Positions 24,600-31,527 of a stretch of 37,079 nucleotides of DNA are shown one piece after another. How positions within the stretch are numbered: position 1 is the first letter of the stretch; every line of letters begins with the position of its first letter. The stretch comes from JBFXEO01 sp050180015 (GTDB taxonomy: Bacteria > Bacteroidota > Bacteroidia > Bacteroidales > Tenuifilaceae), in contig JBFXEO010000003.1 of assembly GCA_050180015.1 (NCBI GenBank), positions 1 to 37,079 of the forward strand. Direction: 5' to 3'. The translations under genes and the position numbers were made by a program. A model generated the notes under the pieces. It had not been told where the DNA came from. It did no database searches and was given only the letters and a program-made list of their open reading frames with translations.

Positions 24600-25556
24600 A
24601 TGAATCATATTATTGAACCGGTTGATAAAAAACTGCTCCAGGAAGAACTAACCCCCGATAAGTTCATCCGATACTCCAACAACGCCAACAACGAACTCTA
24701 CATTTTTACCGCCCACGATTCTCCAAATTTAATGCGAGAGGTTGGCCGATTACGGGAGTTCTCCTTTCGTTCTGCCGGTGGAGGCACCGGAGCAGAGGTT
24801 GACATTGATGATTACGACATTTGCAGCAACTGCTACAAGCAGCTAATCGTTTGGGATCCCCGGGAAAACGAAATCCTTGGCGGTTACCGGTTTCATAGTG
24901 TCGATCCCACCAAGGGGGAGGAAATTAACCTTTCAACAAAGCACCTGTTCAACTTTTCCGAAAAATTTCAGAATGAGTACATGCCTCAAATGATTGAGCT
25001 CGGACGGTCATTCGTCCAACCCAAATACCAGGCGCTAAGCCGCTCCGGGAAAGGGCTTTACGCCCTCGATAACCTATGGGATGGTTTAGGGGCACTCATC
25101 GTACTAAATCCCAAGGTTAAGTATTTCTTCGGTAAGGTAACAATGTATAATACCTATAATATTGATGCCAGAAACCTGCTTCTCTACTTTTTCGAGAAAT
25201 ATTTTCACGACCACGAGGCCCTGGTTACCCCAATATACCCAATTGAGATTAGCATGGACACGGAGCAGCTAAAGGCAATATTCCATGGCGAGTCGTACAA
25301 TGAAAACTACAAAATACTCTCCCATAAAATTCGCGAGCTGGGTGAAAAAATTCCCCCTCTCATAAACTCTTACATGAACATCAGCCCATCGATGAAAGTT
25401 TTCGGCACGGTTATAAATCCCTACTTTGGGGGGGTTGAGGAAACTGCCATCCTGATTACCATTTCTGATATTTACCAGCATAAAGTAGAACGGCATATTT
25501 CATCGTTCATTAAAAAGATCAAGGAAAAATACACACCTAAATCGTTCAGGCATTAA
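24600..25556 (+). CDS. glsB: GNAT-type N-acyltransferase, probable GlsB
   Basis: This 318-residue protein resembles the OlsB/GlsB hemolysin-like N-acyltransferases, which transfer a 3-hydroxy fatty acyl group from acyl carrier protein to an amino acid amine. Typical segments are VGRLREFSFRSAGGGTG, DIDDYDICSNCYKQLIVWDP, EILGGYRFHSV, YMPQMIELGRSFVQPKYQ (the core conserved block), KVKYFFGKVTMYNTYN and a C-terminal VFGTVINPYFGGVEETAI. The frame is open back to 24516 inside the upstream gene, but the ATG at 24600 gives the family-like start and follows a good -7 box. In Bacteroides the product is N-acyl-3-hydroxypalmitoyl glycine (commendamide), then O-acylated by GlsA. The amino acid here is not readable. 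Confidence 0.78.
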   Translation: MNHIIEPVDKKLLQEELTPDKFIRYSNNANNELYIFTAHDSPNLMREVGRLREFSFRSAGGGTGAEVDIDDYDICSNCYKQLIVWDPRENEILGGYRFHSVDPTKGEEINLSTKHLFNFSEKFQNEYMPQMIELGRSFVQPKYQALSRSGKGLYALDNLWDGLGALIVLNPKVKYFFGKVTMYNTYNIDARNLLLYFFEKYFHDHEALVTPIYPIEISMDTEQLKAIFHGESYNENYKILSHKIRELGEKIPPLINSYMNISPSMKVFGTVINPYFGGVEETAILITISDIYQHKVERHISSFIKKIKEKYTPKSFRH

Positions 25557-25610
25557 CAACCTCGCTATAACTTATACGACAAACCCACCTCCCGATGCCT
25601 ATCGATACAA

Positions 25611-25674
25611 TTTGTCATTCCAGAGGAATCCATACTGCAAAAATAAGCGCCTTCGCCTGGTTCGGCATGACAAA
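25611..25674. repeat. Possible dispersed GTCATTCC-type inverted repeat
   Basis: TTTGTCAT (25611-25618) and ATGACAAA (25667-25674) are perfect reverse complements; TTCC and GGC extend the arms imperfectly. The body contains CAGAGGAATCC and GCCTGGTTCGGC. It looks like the short, degenerate GTCATTCC...GGAATGAC elements scattered between genes in many Bacteroidota (memory). It lies between the convergent glsB-like and purF-like genes, where it might also end transcription. Confidence 0.4.
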
Positions 25675-25730
25675 ATGTTTTGCTATTTACCTTTGGGCTA
25701 TCAACAAGTTATTCTTACCGCTATCCCTTA

Positions 25731-27629
25731 CTAGTACGCTCTTTGATTCCGTCCCTCAATAAAGTTGATGAATGAGTTGTTTACAACTCTATTGCCACCG
25801 GGTGTTGGATAGTTTCCGGTAAAGTACCAATCGCCCAAATCGTTGGGACAAGCCTGATGTAGGTTCTCAATTGATTGGTAAACAACCTTCACCTTGGCCT
25901 TAATATCCTTTGGCGTGAGCAGCTGAGCTATTTTATCTGAAATTTGGTCAACAGTAAATGGTTTGTATATCTCCTTCACGTAGTTTATGATCTCCTCCTT
26001 TGGCAGGTTCTGCTGAGACTTACATTGCTTATAAACACTGTTGATTACACTCTCCCGCCCGGTTTCTTTCAATAAATCAATGGCAGCCCGAAAGGCAACA
26101 AAATCAGCAAGTTTTGCCATGTCAATCCCATAGCAATCGGGGTAGCGTATTTGTGGTGACGATGAAACAATGACAATGCTGGCTGGATTTAACCTATCCA
26201 AAATTCGAAGAATACTCTCCTTTAGGGTTGTTCCCCGAACTATAGAATCGTCAATAACTACAAGATTATCGGCTCCCGGACGAACCGTTCCGTATGTGAT
26301 ATCGTAAACGTGGCCAACCAAATCCTCCCTACCCTTATCCTGCGAAATGAAGGTGCGCAGTTTTACGTCCTTTACCGCAATTTTTTCAATCCTTAAACGA
26401 AGTGCGATAATCTCGTCCAAATCCTTTTCGGTTATCGATGCGCCCTTCTCCCGGAACATCCTTTTCTTCTCCGTTTTTAAGTAATCCTCAACACCCTTAA
26501 TCATTCCGTAGAATGCTGTTTCAGCGGTGTTGGGAATATAGGAAAATACAGTGTTTATGTGATCGTAATCTACTGCTTTTAGAATTGCAGGGGTAAGCAA
26601 TTCGCCCAATTTCTTGCGTTCAGTGTAAATATCTTTATCGGTTCCGCGAGAGAAGTAAATGCGCTCGAATGAGCAGGATTTCCGGGTTTGAGGGATACGA
26701 ATCTCTTCGTGCGACACAACTCCGTTACGCTTTACTATAAGCGCATAGCCAGGTTCAATTTGACTTACCTCATCGGCAGTAATATTCATCACAGTTTGAA
26801 TTACCGGGCGTTCCGATGCTACCACCACAATTTCATCGTTGGCATAGTAGAATGCCGGGCGAATCCCCCAGGGATCGCGCACCACGAATGCATCGCCATG
26901 GCCGATTAAACCGGCCATGGCATACCCTCCATCAAAATCCTTTGTGGCTGCCTGTAGCACTTTGGAAACGCTTATATTTTCAGCGATTAACCGGCTAATC
27001 TCCATATTGGAGAATCCATCGTTCTTATACTGGCGGAATAGCTGCTGGTTTTCCTCGTCGAGGAAATGTCCAATTTTCTCAAGCACAGTAACTGTATCGG
27101 AGTAATCGCGCGGATGTTGTCCAAGGTCAACCAATTTTTGAAATAACTCATCAACATTGGTCATGTTGAAGTTCCCTGCAAGCACCAATGTCCGCGATTT
27201 CCAGTTATTGTCGCGCATTACTGGATGGACATAATCAATGGCATTATTCCCAAATGTACCATACCGTAAATGACCGAGGTAGAGTTCTCCGGCAAAAGGA
27301 ATATTTTGCTTGGCAAAAACCGGATCATTAACCAGATCGGGCTTCTCAGAGTACCTGTTAATACCCTTATTTACTACATCAAAAATGTCCTTGATGGGCG
27401 ACGATGTGTTTGAGCGTTCCCTATCGATATACTTTTTCCCAGGATCCAAATTGAACTTAACGGACGTTAACCCAGCCCCATCCTGTCCACGGTTGTGCTG
27501 TTTCTCCATCAACAGGTAAAGCTTGTGCAACCCGTAACGCCAGGTGCCATACTTAAGCTGATAGAACTCCAGCGGTTTTAGCAGCCTGATTAGTGCAATT
27601 CCGCATTCGTGTTTGATCTGCTCGCTCAT
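25731..27629 (-). CDS. Long-form amidophosphoribosyltransferase (PurF) paralog
   Basis: This 632-residue protein has a class II glutaminase domain and a phosphoribosyltransferase domain, as in PurF, which makes phosphoribosylamine from PRPP and glutamine. The nucleophile candidate is Cys in KHECGIALI (residue 9). QHNRGQDGAG and LRYGTFG follow, then LAGNFNMTN, where classic PurF has HNGN; the oxyanion Asn position thus reads Ala. RDPWGIRPAF is present. The PRPP loop VVIDDSIVRGTT (about 457-468), IVIVSSSPQIRYPDCYGIDM and LVGHVYDITYGTVRPG are well kept. The protein exceeds normal PurF by over 100 residues. The ATG at 27629, with AAGGGG five bases before it, is chosen over an in-frame TTG at 27644. 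An intrinsic terminator lies just upstream. Confidence 0.82.
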   Translation of the reverse strand: MSEQIKHECGIALIRLLKPLEFYQLKYGTWRYGLHKLYLLMEKQHNRGQDGAGLTSVKFNLDPGKKYIDRERSNTSSPIKDIFDVVNKGINRYSEKPDLVNDPVFAKQNIPFAGELYLGHLRYGTFGNNAIDYVHPVMRDNNWKSRTLVLAGNFNMTNVDELFQKLVDLGQHPRDYSDTVTVLEKIGHFLDEENQQLFRQYKNDGFSNMEISRLIAENISVSKVLQAATKDFDGGYAMAGLIGHGDAFVVRDPWGIRPAFYYANDEIVVVASERPVIQTVMNITADEVSQIEPGYALIVKRNGVVSHEEIRIPQTRKSCSFERIYFSRGTDKDIYTERKKLGELLTPAILKAVDYDHINTVFSYIPNTAETAFYGMIKGVEDYLKTEKKRMFREKGASITEKDLDEIIALRLRIEKIAVKDVKLRTFISQDKGREDLVGHVYDITYGTVRPGADNLVVIDDSIVRGTTLKESILRILDRLNPASIVIVSSSPQIRYPDCYGIDMAKLADFVAFRAAIDLLKETGRESVINSVYKQCKSQQNLPKEEIINYVKEIYKPFTVDQISDKIAQLLTPKDIKAKVKVVYQSIENLHQACPNDLGDWYFTGNYPTPGGNRVVNNSFINFIEGRNQRAY

Positions 27630-27640
27630 TTTTTCCCCTT

Positions 27641-27859
27641 TCAATAAAAAAGGTAGATGATAAATCTACCTGCCATATCACACTCTTTTTTTCTTATGAA
27701 TAGCTCGAATACTATTGGAGCCATGTTCCCCGAGCTATGATCATGCCGCCTGTTAAATTTGCCCAAAGGAAAAGAGCCAGCGGAAGCCAGACTCATGATC
27801 ACATCCCCTCGGATTTTTTTTGATACGGCTTTTAGCTGCTGAACATCTGTTGTTTTCAT
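27641..27859 (-). pseudogene. 72-residue ORF resembling a shrunken transketolase N-terminus
   Basis: This ORF starts five bases after the SPOR gene stop and ends inside the terminator before the purF-like gene. Its first 36 residues (TDVQQLKAVSKKIRGDVI, then SLASAGSFPLGKF) recall the transketolase start (DVQKLK.IA..IRKDII......A.SGHPGGSL). Later, HSSGNMAPIVFELFIRKKE recalls LSKGHAAPALYAVLAEKG. About 35 residues that normally separate the blocks are missing, and the SGHPGG cofactor loop is altered, so no transketolase activity is possible. The alignment is from memory and by eye. It may be a decayed, internally deleted gene, a small protein of new function, or a leader ORF whose translation controls the terminator. 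Confidence 0.4.
27646..27670 (-). terminator. Intrinsic terminator just before the purF-like start
   Basis: On the minus strand, GGTAGAT (27670-27664) and ATCTACC (27658-27652) enclose a five-base loop and are followed by six Ts (27651-27646). It ends only 16 bases upstream of the purF-like ATG, ahead of its ribosome site. This is the layout of a transcription attenuator, although it could just end the upstream SPOR transcript. Confidence 0.7.
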
Positions 27860-27864
27860 GGCTA

Positions 27865-28329
27865 CTATTCCAGCGACGGAAAATTAACCCAGTCGGGTAT
27901 TATGAATGCTTTGGGGTAATCGGCCAGTAACTGCTGGTAAAATTTTTGTGCACTTTCGCGCGAACGAAAATCACCCACAGAAATTTTCCAGTACGGGTTA
28001 TCGTAGCTTTGGTAAACTTTAACGCCAGGATACTTCTCCATAAAAACTCTCATGGATTCTTCGGAGTTCTTGCGGGCCATTTGTCCTAACTCAAAGAAAA
28101 TTCTAATTCTGAAACCTTGCATCCCGGGGTTCTTTGCATTCTGCAAAACATGCAAATCGAGCATGTTGGCTATATAGGCATCCTGCTTAATGGTAACAGC
28201 CCCCTGGTTTGGCTTGGTCTCCTGAAGATGTTTAATGATATTATCAATCCCGTAATCATAGTCCAGCTCCTGGGCCATTAAATTGGCCGGGAACAGCAAC
28301 AATAATATGACCGGGAGCGATATTCTCAT
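27865..28329 (-). CDS. SPOR-domain periplasmic protein
   Basis: This 154-residue protein has a signal peptide (hydrophobic core about 5-16, cleavage after LMAQ). It has a C-terminal SPOR-like domain from about residue 70: GFRIRIFFELGQMARKNSEE, VFMEKYPGVKVYQSYDNPYWKISVGDFRSRESAQ (in part) and KFYQQLLADYPKAFIIPDW. SPOR domains bind glycan strands lacking stem peptides at division or growth sites (family knowledge). There are no other domains, so it probably acts as a small peptidoglycan-binding factor. It has a good -7 promoter box 21 bases upstream of the ATG and is tightly followed by the 72-residue transketolase-like ORF. Confidence 0.82.
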   Translation of the reverse strand: MRISLPVILLLLFPANLMAQELDYDYGIDNIIKHLQETKPNQGAVTIKQDAYIANMLDLHVLQNAKNPGMQGFRIRIFFELGQMARKNSEESMRVFMEKYPGVKVYQSYDNPYWKISVGDFRSRESAQKFYQQLLADYPKAFIIPDWVNFPSLE

Positions 28330-28349
28330 AAAACTAAAGAATTGTGCTG

Positions 28350-28357
28350 CAAAGTTA
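28350..28357 (-). promoter_or_regulatory. Candidate SPOR-gene promoter -7 box
   Basis: On the minus strand, TAACTTTG (28357-28350) exactly fits TAnnTTTG, with the ATG 21 bases downstream of its end. No clear TTTG is seen at -33. It may also drive the 72-residue ORF and, by read-through, the purF-like gene. Confidence 0.5.
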
Positions 28358-28374
28358 GCAAAATGTTTTAAATG

Positions 28375-28896
28375 CTAATTACTACTTTCGGTACTACCAA
28401 CCGATAAAGTATCGGTTATAGAAAGTTTATCCTGGTGCTCCTGCATCAAATCCCTTAATGTTTGCCGGGGTATTTTAACTTTTCTAATAACGGGGAATCG
28501 TCCTCCTTTTATGTAACCTTCCACGGCAATCACCGACAACAGTTTTTTACCGGAACCCAGCAGCTTAAAAGCATCGGCTGCTGTTCTAAGCTTAATTTCC
28601 AGAGGAACTACATAGTCTAACCGGATATTGGGCTGTATTACTATCTTCTCCGTATTCCTCATATTCCCCAATTCACGGTTATTCATCCAGGCGTTCACCT
28701 CGAAGTGTTTGACCACGATTTTTTTGGGATTCGGATTGTTAACATCCAACGTTAGGGACAGCAAAATTTTATCGTCTTGCATCCCTTTAAACTTAAAATC
28801 TTTTACACCCTTAATGTCGATGTTTTCAAATTTGGCGCAACCCATTAAAGTCATACCAAACAAAATCATCAAAATAAAACTCCTGTATCTGCTCAT
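28375..28896 (-). CDS. LEA-2-like lipoprotein
   Basis: This 173-residue protein has a signal sequence ending in LMGC (Cys20), so it is probably lipid-anchored. The body resembles water-stress/LEA-2 domains: a beta-sandwich with DDKILLSLTLDVNNPNPKKI, where the NPNP turn is the hallmark, then VVKHFEVNAWMNNRELGNM, RLDYVVPLEIKLRTAADAFKLL and VEGYIKGGRFPVIRKVKIP. In this family the NxNP region binds or stabilises; no enzyme is implied. An ATG seven codons earlier (28917) is possible, but the later ATG gives a normal signal peptide. It lies just after glpK on the same strand and may be read from the glpK transcript. Function is unknown. Confidence 0.75.
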   Translation of the reverse strand: MSRYRSFILMILFGMTLMGCAKFENIDIKGVKDFKFKGMQDDKILLSLTLDVNNPNPKKIVVKHFEVNAWMNNRELGNMRNTEKIVIQPNIRLDYVVPLEIKLRTAADAFKLLGSGKKLLSVIAVEGYIKGGRFPVIRKVKIPRQTLRDLMQEHQDKLSITDTLSVGSTESSN

Positions 28897-28925
28897 TGTT
28901 TGTGTTTTTAAAACCATGTCAATAA

Positions 28926-30431
28926 TTATTCCAAACCGTTAACAGCCCAGCCCAGCGAAAGCTTAACCGCCTTTTTCCAGCCCGCATATAGTGCCGTTCG
29001 CAACTCATCGGATATATGCGGGTTGTATATTTTTTTGCCGGGCAATTCTCTTTTAATATCATCCCAGCGGTAAAAGCTTGCACCCAACCCGGCCATTAGA
29101 GCCGCTCCCAGCGCAGTTGCCTCTACTGATGGGGGGCATTCCACGGGAACGTTCAGTATATCGGCCTGAAATTGCATGATAAAATTATTTGCCGAGGCAC
29201 CGCCATCGGCCCGTAAACTTTTTAACGGGATACCGGAATGGCTTTCCATTGACTCAACAATATCTCTGGTTTGATAGGCCAAAGATTCCAATGTCGCACG
29301 AATCAAATGTTGGCTTGTAACAGCCTGTGTAATTCCAACGACCACACCCCGGGCATACATATCCCAGTACGGTGCCCCAAGCCCGGCAAATGCCGGAACA
29401 ACATAAATTCCATGACTATCGGTAATGGATGTTGCTATACTTTCCGTTTCCGATGCTGTTCGGATTATTTTTAGCCCGTCGCGCAGCCATTTAACTGCTG
29501 CTCCTGCAATAAAAATACTGCCCTCAAGGGCGTAGGCGGTGTTTCCATCAATTTGCCAGGCAACAGTGGATAGTAACCCGGATTTGGTGCTTACAATTTT
29601 ATCGCCGGTATTCATCAGCATAAAGCAACCTGTTCCGTAGGTATTCTTCAGGTCACCCGAGTCAAAGCATCGTTGTCCGAAAAGTGCCGCCTGCTGATCA
29701 CCTATAATTCCTGTAATTGGAATTGATGTATTTCCGAACAAGCCCGGCTGGGTGTATCCAAATATCCCGGCAGACGGCTTTACCTCCGGCAGCATAATTC
29801 GTGGTATATCGAAATACTTCAATATTTCATCGTCCCAATTGAGCAAAGAAATGTTGAAAAGCATTGTACGCGAAGCGTTGGAAGCGTCCGTTGCATGAAT
29901 TTTTCCGCCCGTGAGCTTCCACAACAGCCACGTATCGATTGTACCAAAGGCCAGCCTGCCCTTACGGGCTAGGTTCTTTGCTCCGGGTACATGCTGCAAA
30001 ATCCAGCTTAACTTCGTGGCTGAGAAGTAAGAATCAATAACCAATCCGGTGCTTTTCATCACATAATGTGCAATGTCGCTGGATTTTAGCTGATCGCAAA
30101 TATTAGCGGTTCGTTTATCCTGCCAAACAATTGCATTATGGACAGGGCGACCGGTTTCCCTATCCCAAACAACCGCGGTTTCGCGTTGATTGGTTATACC
30201 TATTGCCGCTATACCTTCGGGGTTAACCTTCAACCTTTTAAGTAATCTTTTTGCAACATTTAGCTGAGTTTCCCAAATCTCATCGGGATTATGCTCAACC
30301 CACCCGTCGGACGGATAATACTGAGGGAACTCCGTCTGCTCCATTCCAAGCGGCTGCTGGAAACGATCGAAAAGTAACGCCCGGGAACTGGATGTTCCCT
30401 GATCGAGCGACAGGATATACTCAGCGTTCAT
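28926..30431 (-). CDS. glpK: Glycerol kinase
   Basis: This 501-residue FGGY-family kinase phosphorylates glycerol to glycerol 3-phosphate with ATP. The phosphate-1 loop LSLDQGTSSSRALLFD is at the N-terminus. GITNQRETAVVWDRETGRP, FGTIDTWLLWKLTGG, IIGDQQAALFGQ, NTYGTGCFMLMNTG, the adenosine block LRADGGASANNFIMQFQADI and VEATALGAALMAGLG follow in the usual order, and length is normal. No glycerol facilitator or glycerol-3-phosphate dehydrogenase is next to it, so the product may feed lipid synthesis or triose metabolism. An intrinsic terminator ends 11 bases upstream of the start codon, so the promoter must lie in or before that hairpin, or expression depends on read-through from yebC. Confidence 0.95.
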   Translation of the reverse strand: MNAEYILSLDQGTSSSRALLFDRFQQPLGMEQTEFPQYYPSDGWVEHNPDEIWETQLNVAKRLLKRLKVNPEGIAAIGITNQRETAVVWDRETGRPVHNAIVWQDKRTANICDQLKSSDIAHYVMKSTGLVIDSYFSATKLSWILQHVPGAKNLARKGRLAFGTIDTWLLWKLTGGKIHATDASNASRTMLFNISLLNWDDEILKYFDIPRIMLPEVKPSAGIFGYTQPGLFGNTSIPITGIIGDQQAALFGQRCFDSGDLKNTYGTGCFMLMNTGDKIVSTKSGLLSTVAWQIDGNTAYALEGSIFIAGAAVKWLRDGLKIIRTASETESIATSITDSHGIYVVPAFAGLGAPYWDMYARGVVVGITQAVTSQHLIRATLESLAYQTRDIVESMESHSGIPLKSLRADGGASANNFIMQFQADILNVPVECPPSVEATALGAALMAGLGASFYRWDDIKRELPGKKIYNPHISDELRTALYAGWKKAVKLSLGWAVNGLE

Positions 30432-30442
30432 AGTTTCTGATT

Positions 30443-30476
30443 AAAAAATGGCCACCGAAATAACTATCAATGGCCA
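30443..30476 (-). terminator. Terminator between yebC and glpK
   Basis: On the minus strand, TGGCCA (30476-30471) and TGGCCA (30454-30449) pair across a 16-base loop and are followed by six Ts (30448-30443). It follows the yebC stop by about 33 bases and lies directly ahead of the glpK start. Confidence 0.6.
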
Positions 30477-30509
30477 GTATGGTAAGCAAAGTTGACTCAG
30501 GTAGGTTAT

Positions 30510-31256
30510 TTAATCGTTTTCCATGGCAGCCATAACCTCATCGGTAATTTCCAGGTTATGGAATACGTTCTGAACATCGTCGTTATCCTCAAATTCATCC
30601 GCTAATTTTAACAGTTTTATCGCCGTAACGGTATCGGTAGATTTGTAGTCGTTAGGTATTCGCTGCAAGCTTGCATTCTCCACCTCAACCTTAAGTTCCT
30701 CCAACTTCTTGTTCATTTTACCGAAATCTTCCATTTCGGCTGTTACCACGAACACATCCCCATTATCATCGATACTCTGAGCGCCAGAATCAATTAAGTC
30801 CAGCTCAATATTATCCAACACTACATTTTCCTTTTTAATGGTAAATACGCCCTTTCGATCAAAAAGAAATGCGAGTGAACCGTTTGTTCCCAAGCTTCCG
30901 CCTTTTTTCGTAAAAATAGATCGGATTGCGCTAACTGTTCGGTTGTTGTTATCGGTCAGGCACTCCACAAAAATTGCTATTCCACCGGGGCCGTAGCCCT
31001 CAAACGTCAACTCGTGGAGGTTATCCGGATCCTTTTCTGCCTTCGATATTGCCCTTGCAATATTATCCTTGGGCATATTTACCCCCTTTGCATTGTTTAT
31101 TGCCAAACGGAGCCGGGGATTTCCATCTGGGTCGGAACCACCCTCCTTAACTGCCACCGTAATTTCCTTAATTATTCTTGAGAATTCTTTGGATCGCTTA
31201 GCATCCAAAGCACCCTTTTTCCTTTTTATGGTTGACCATTTATTATGTCCCGACAT
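30510..31256 (-). CDS. YebC/PmpR-family protein
   Basis: This 248-residue protein is a YebC-family member, described as a DNA-binding transcription regulator (PmpR type) and more recently linked to translation of difficult sequences in some bacteria. The start SGHNKWSTIKRKKGALDAKR is the family hallmark, so I chose the ATG at 31256 and not the in-frame ATG 13 codons earlier. GSDPDGNPRLRLAINNAKG, MPKDNIARAI, YGPGGIAIFVECLTDNNNRT, GGSLGTNGSLAFLFDRKG and a C-terminal PNDYKSTD...L.LADEFEDNDDVQNV complete the three-domain pattern. It has the best promoter match in the window and its own terminator, so it is probably monocistronic. Confidence 0.93.
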   Translation of the reverse strand: MSGHNKWSTIKRKKGALDAKRSKEFSRIIKEITVAVKEGGSDPDGNPRLRLAINNAKGVNMPKDNIARAISKAEKDPDNLHELTFEGYGPGGIAIFVECLTDNNNRTVSAIRSIFTKKGGSLGTNGSLAFLFDRKGVFTIKKENVVLDNIELDLIDSGAQSIDDNGDVFVVTAEMEDFGKMNKKLEELKVEVENASLQRIPNDYKSTDTVTAIKLLKLADEFEDNDDVQNVFHNLEITDEVMAAMEND

Positions 31257-31292
31257 ATAGGCTAATTTTTTAATTTCTGTTTTAATAATTCG

Positions 31293-31323
31293 CAAATTTA
31301 ACCCGAAGAATTTTCACAACAAA
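31293..31323 (-). promoter_or_regulatory. Strong yebC promoter candidate
   Basis: On the minus strand, TTTG (31323-31320), 19 bases, then TAAATTTG (31300-31293) matches both Bacteroidota boxes exactly with standard spacing. It would give a leader of about 30 bases before the ATG at 31256. Confidence 0.65.
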
Positions 31324-31507
31324 ATAATTGCCGGATATTTAAAGCAATAGAACCCCATCAATGTCAATCGTAATTAAATGCCATACACATATCCAGTAAG
31401 CACTTATAGAACAGTTAAATATTTTACAAATCCTTAGATTTTCGGACAAGAAAATATATTTTAGTTTTTGCATTTACTTTTCACAAAACCAATTGACATC
31501 ATTTTCT

Positions 31508-31515
31508 TATTTTTG
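31508..31515 (+). promoter_or_regulatory. Candidate miaB promoter -7 box
   Basis: TATTTTTG exactly fits TAnnTTTG and ends only 12 bases before the ATG at 31528, so the transcript would have a very short leader. No TTTG at the right distance upstream. Confidence 0.45.
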
Positions 31516-31527
31516 CAAAAAAATACG

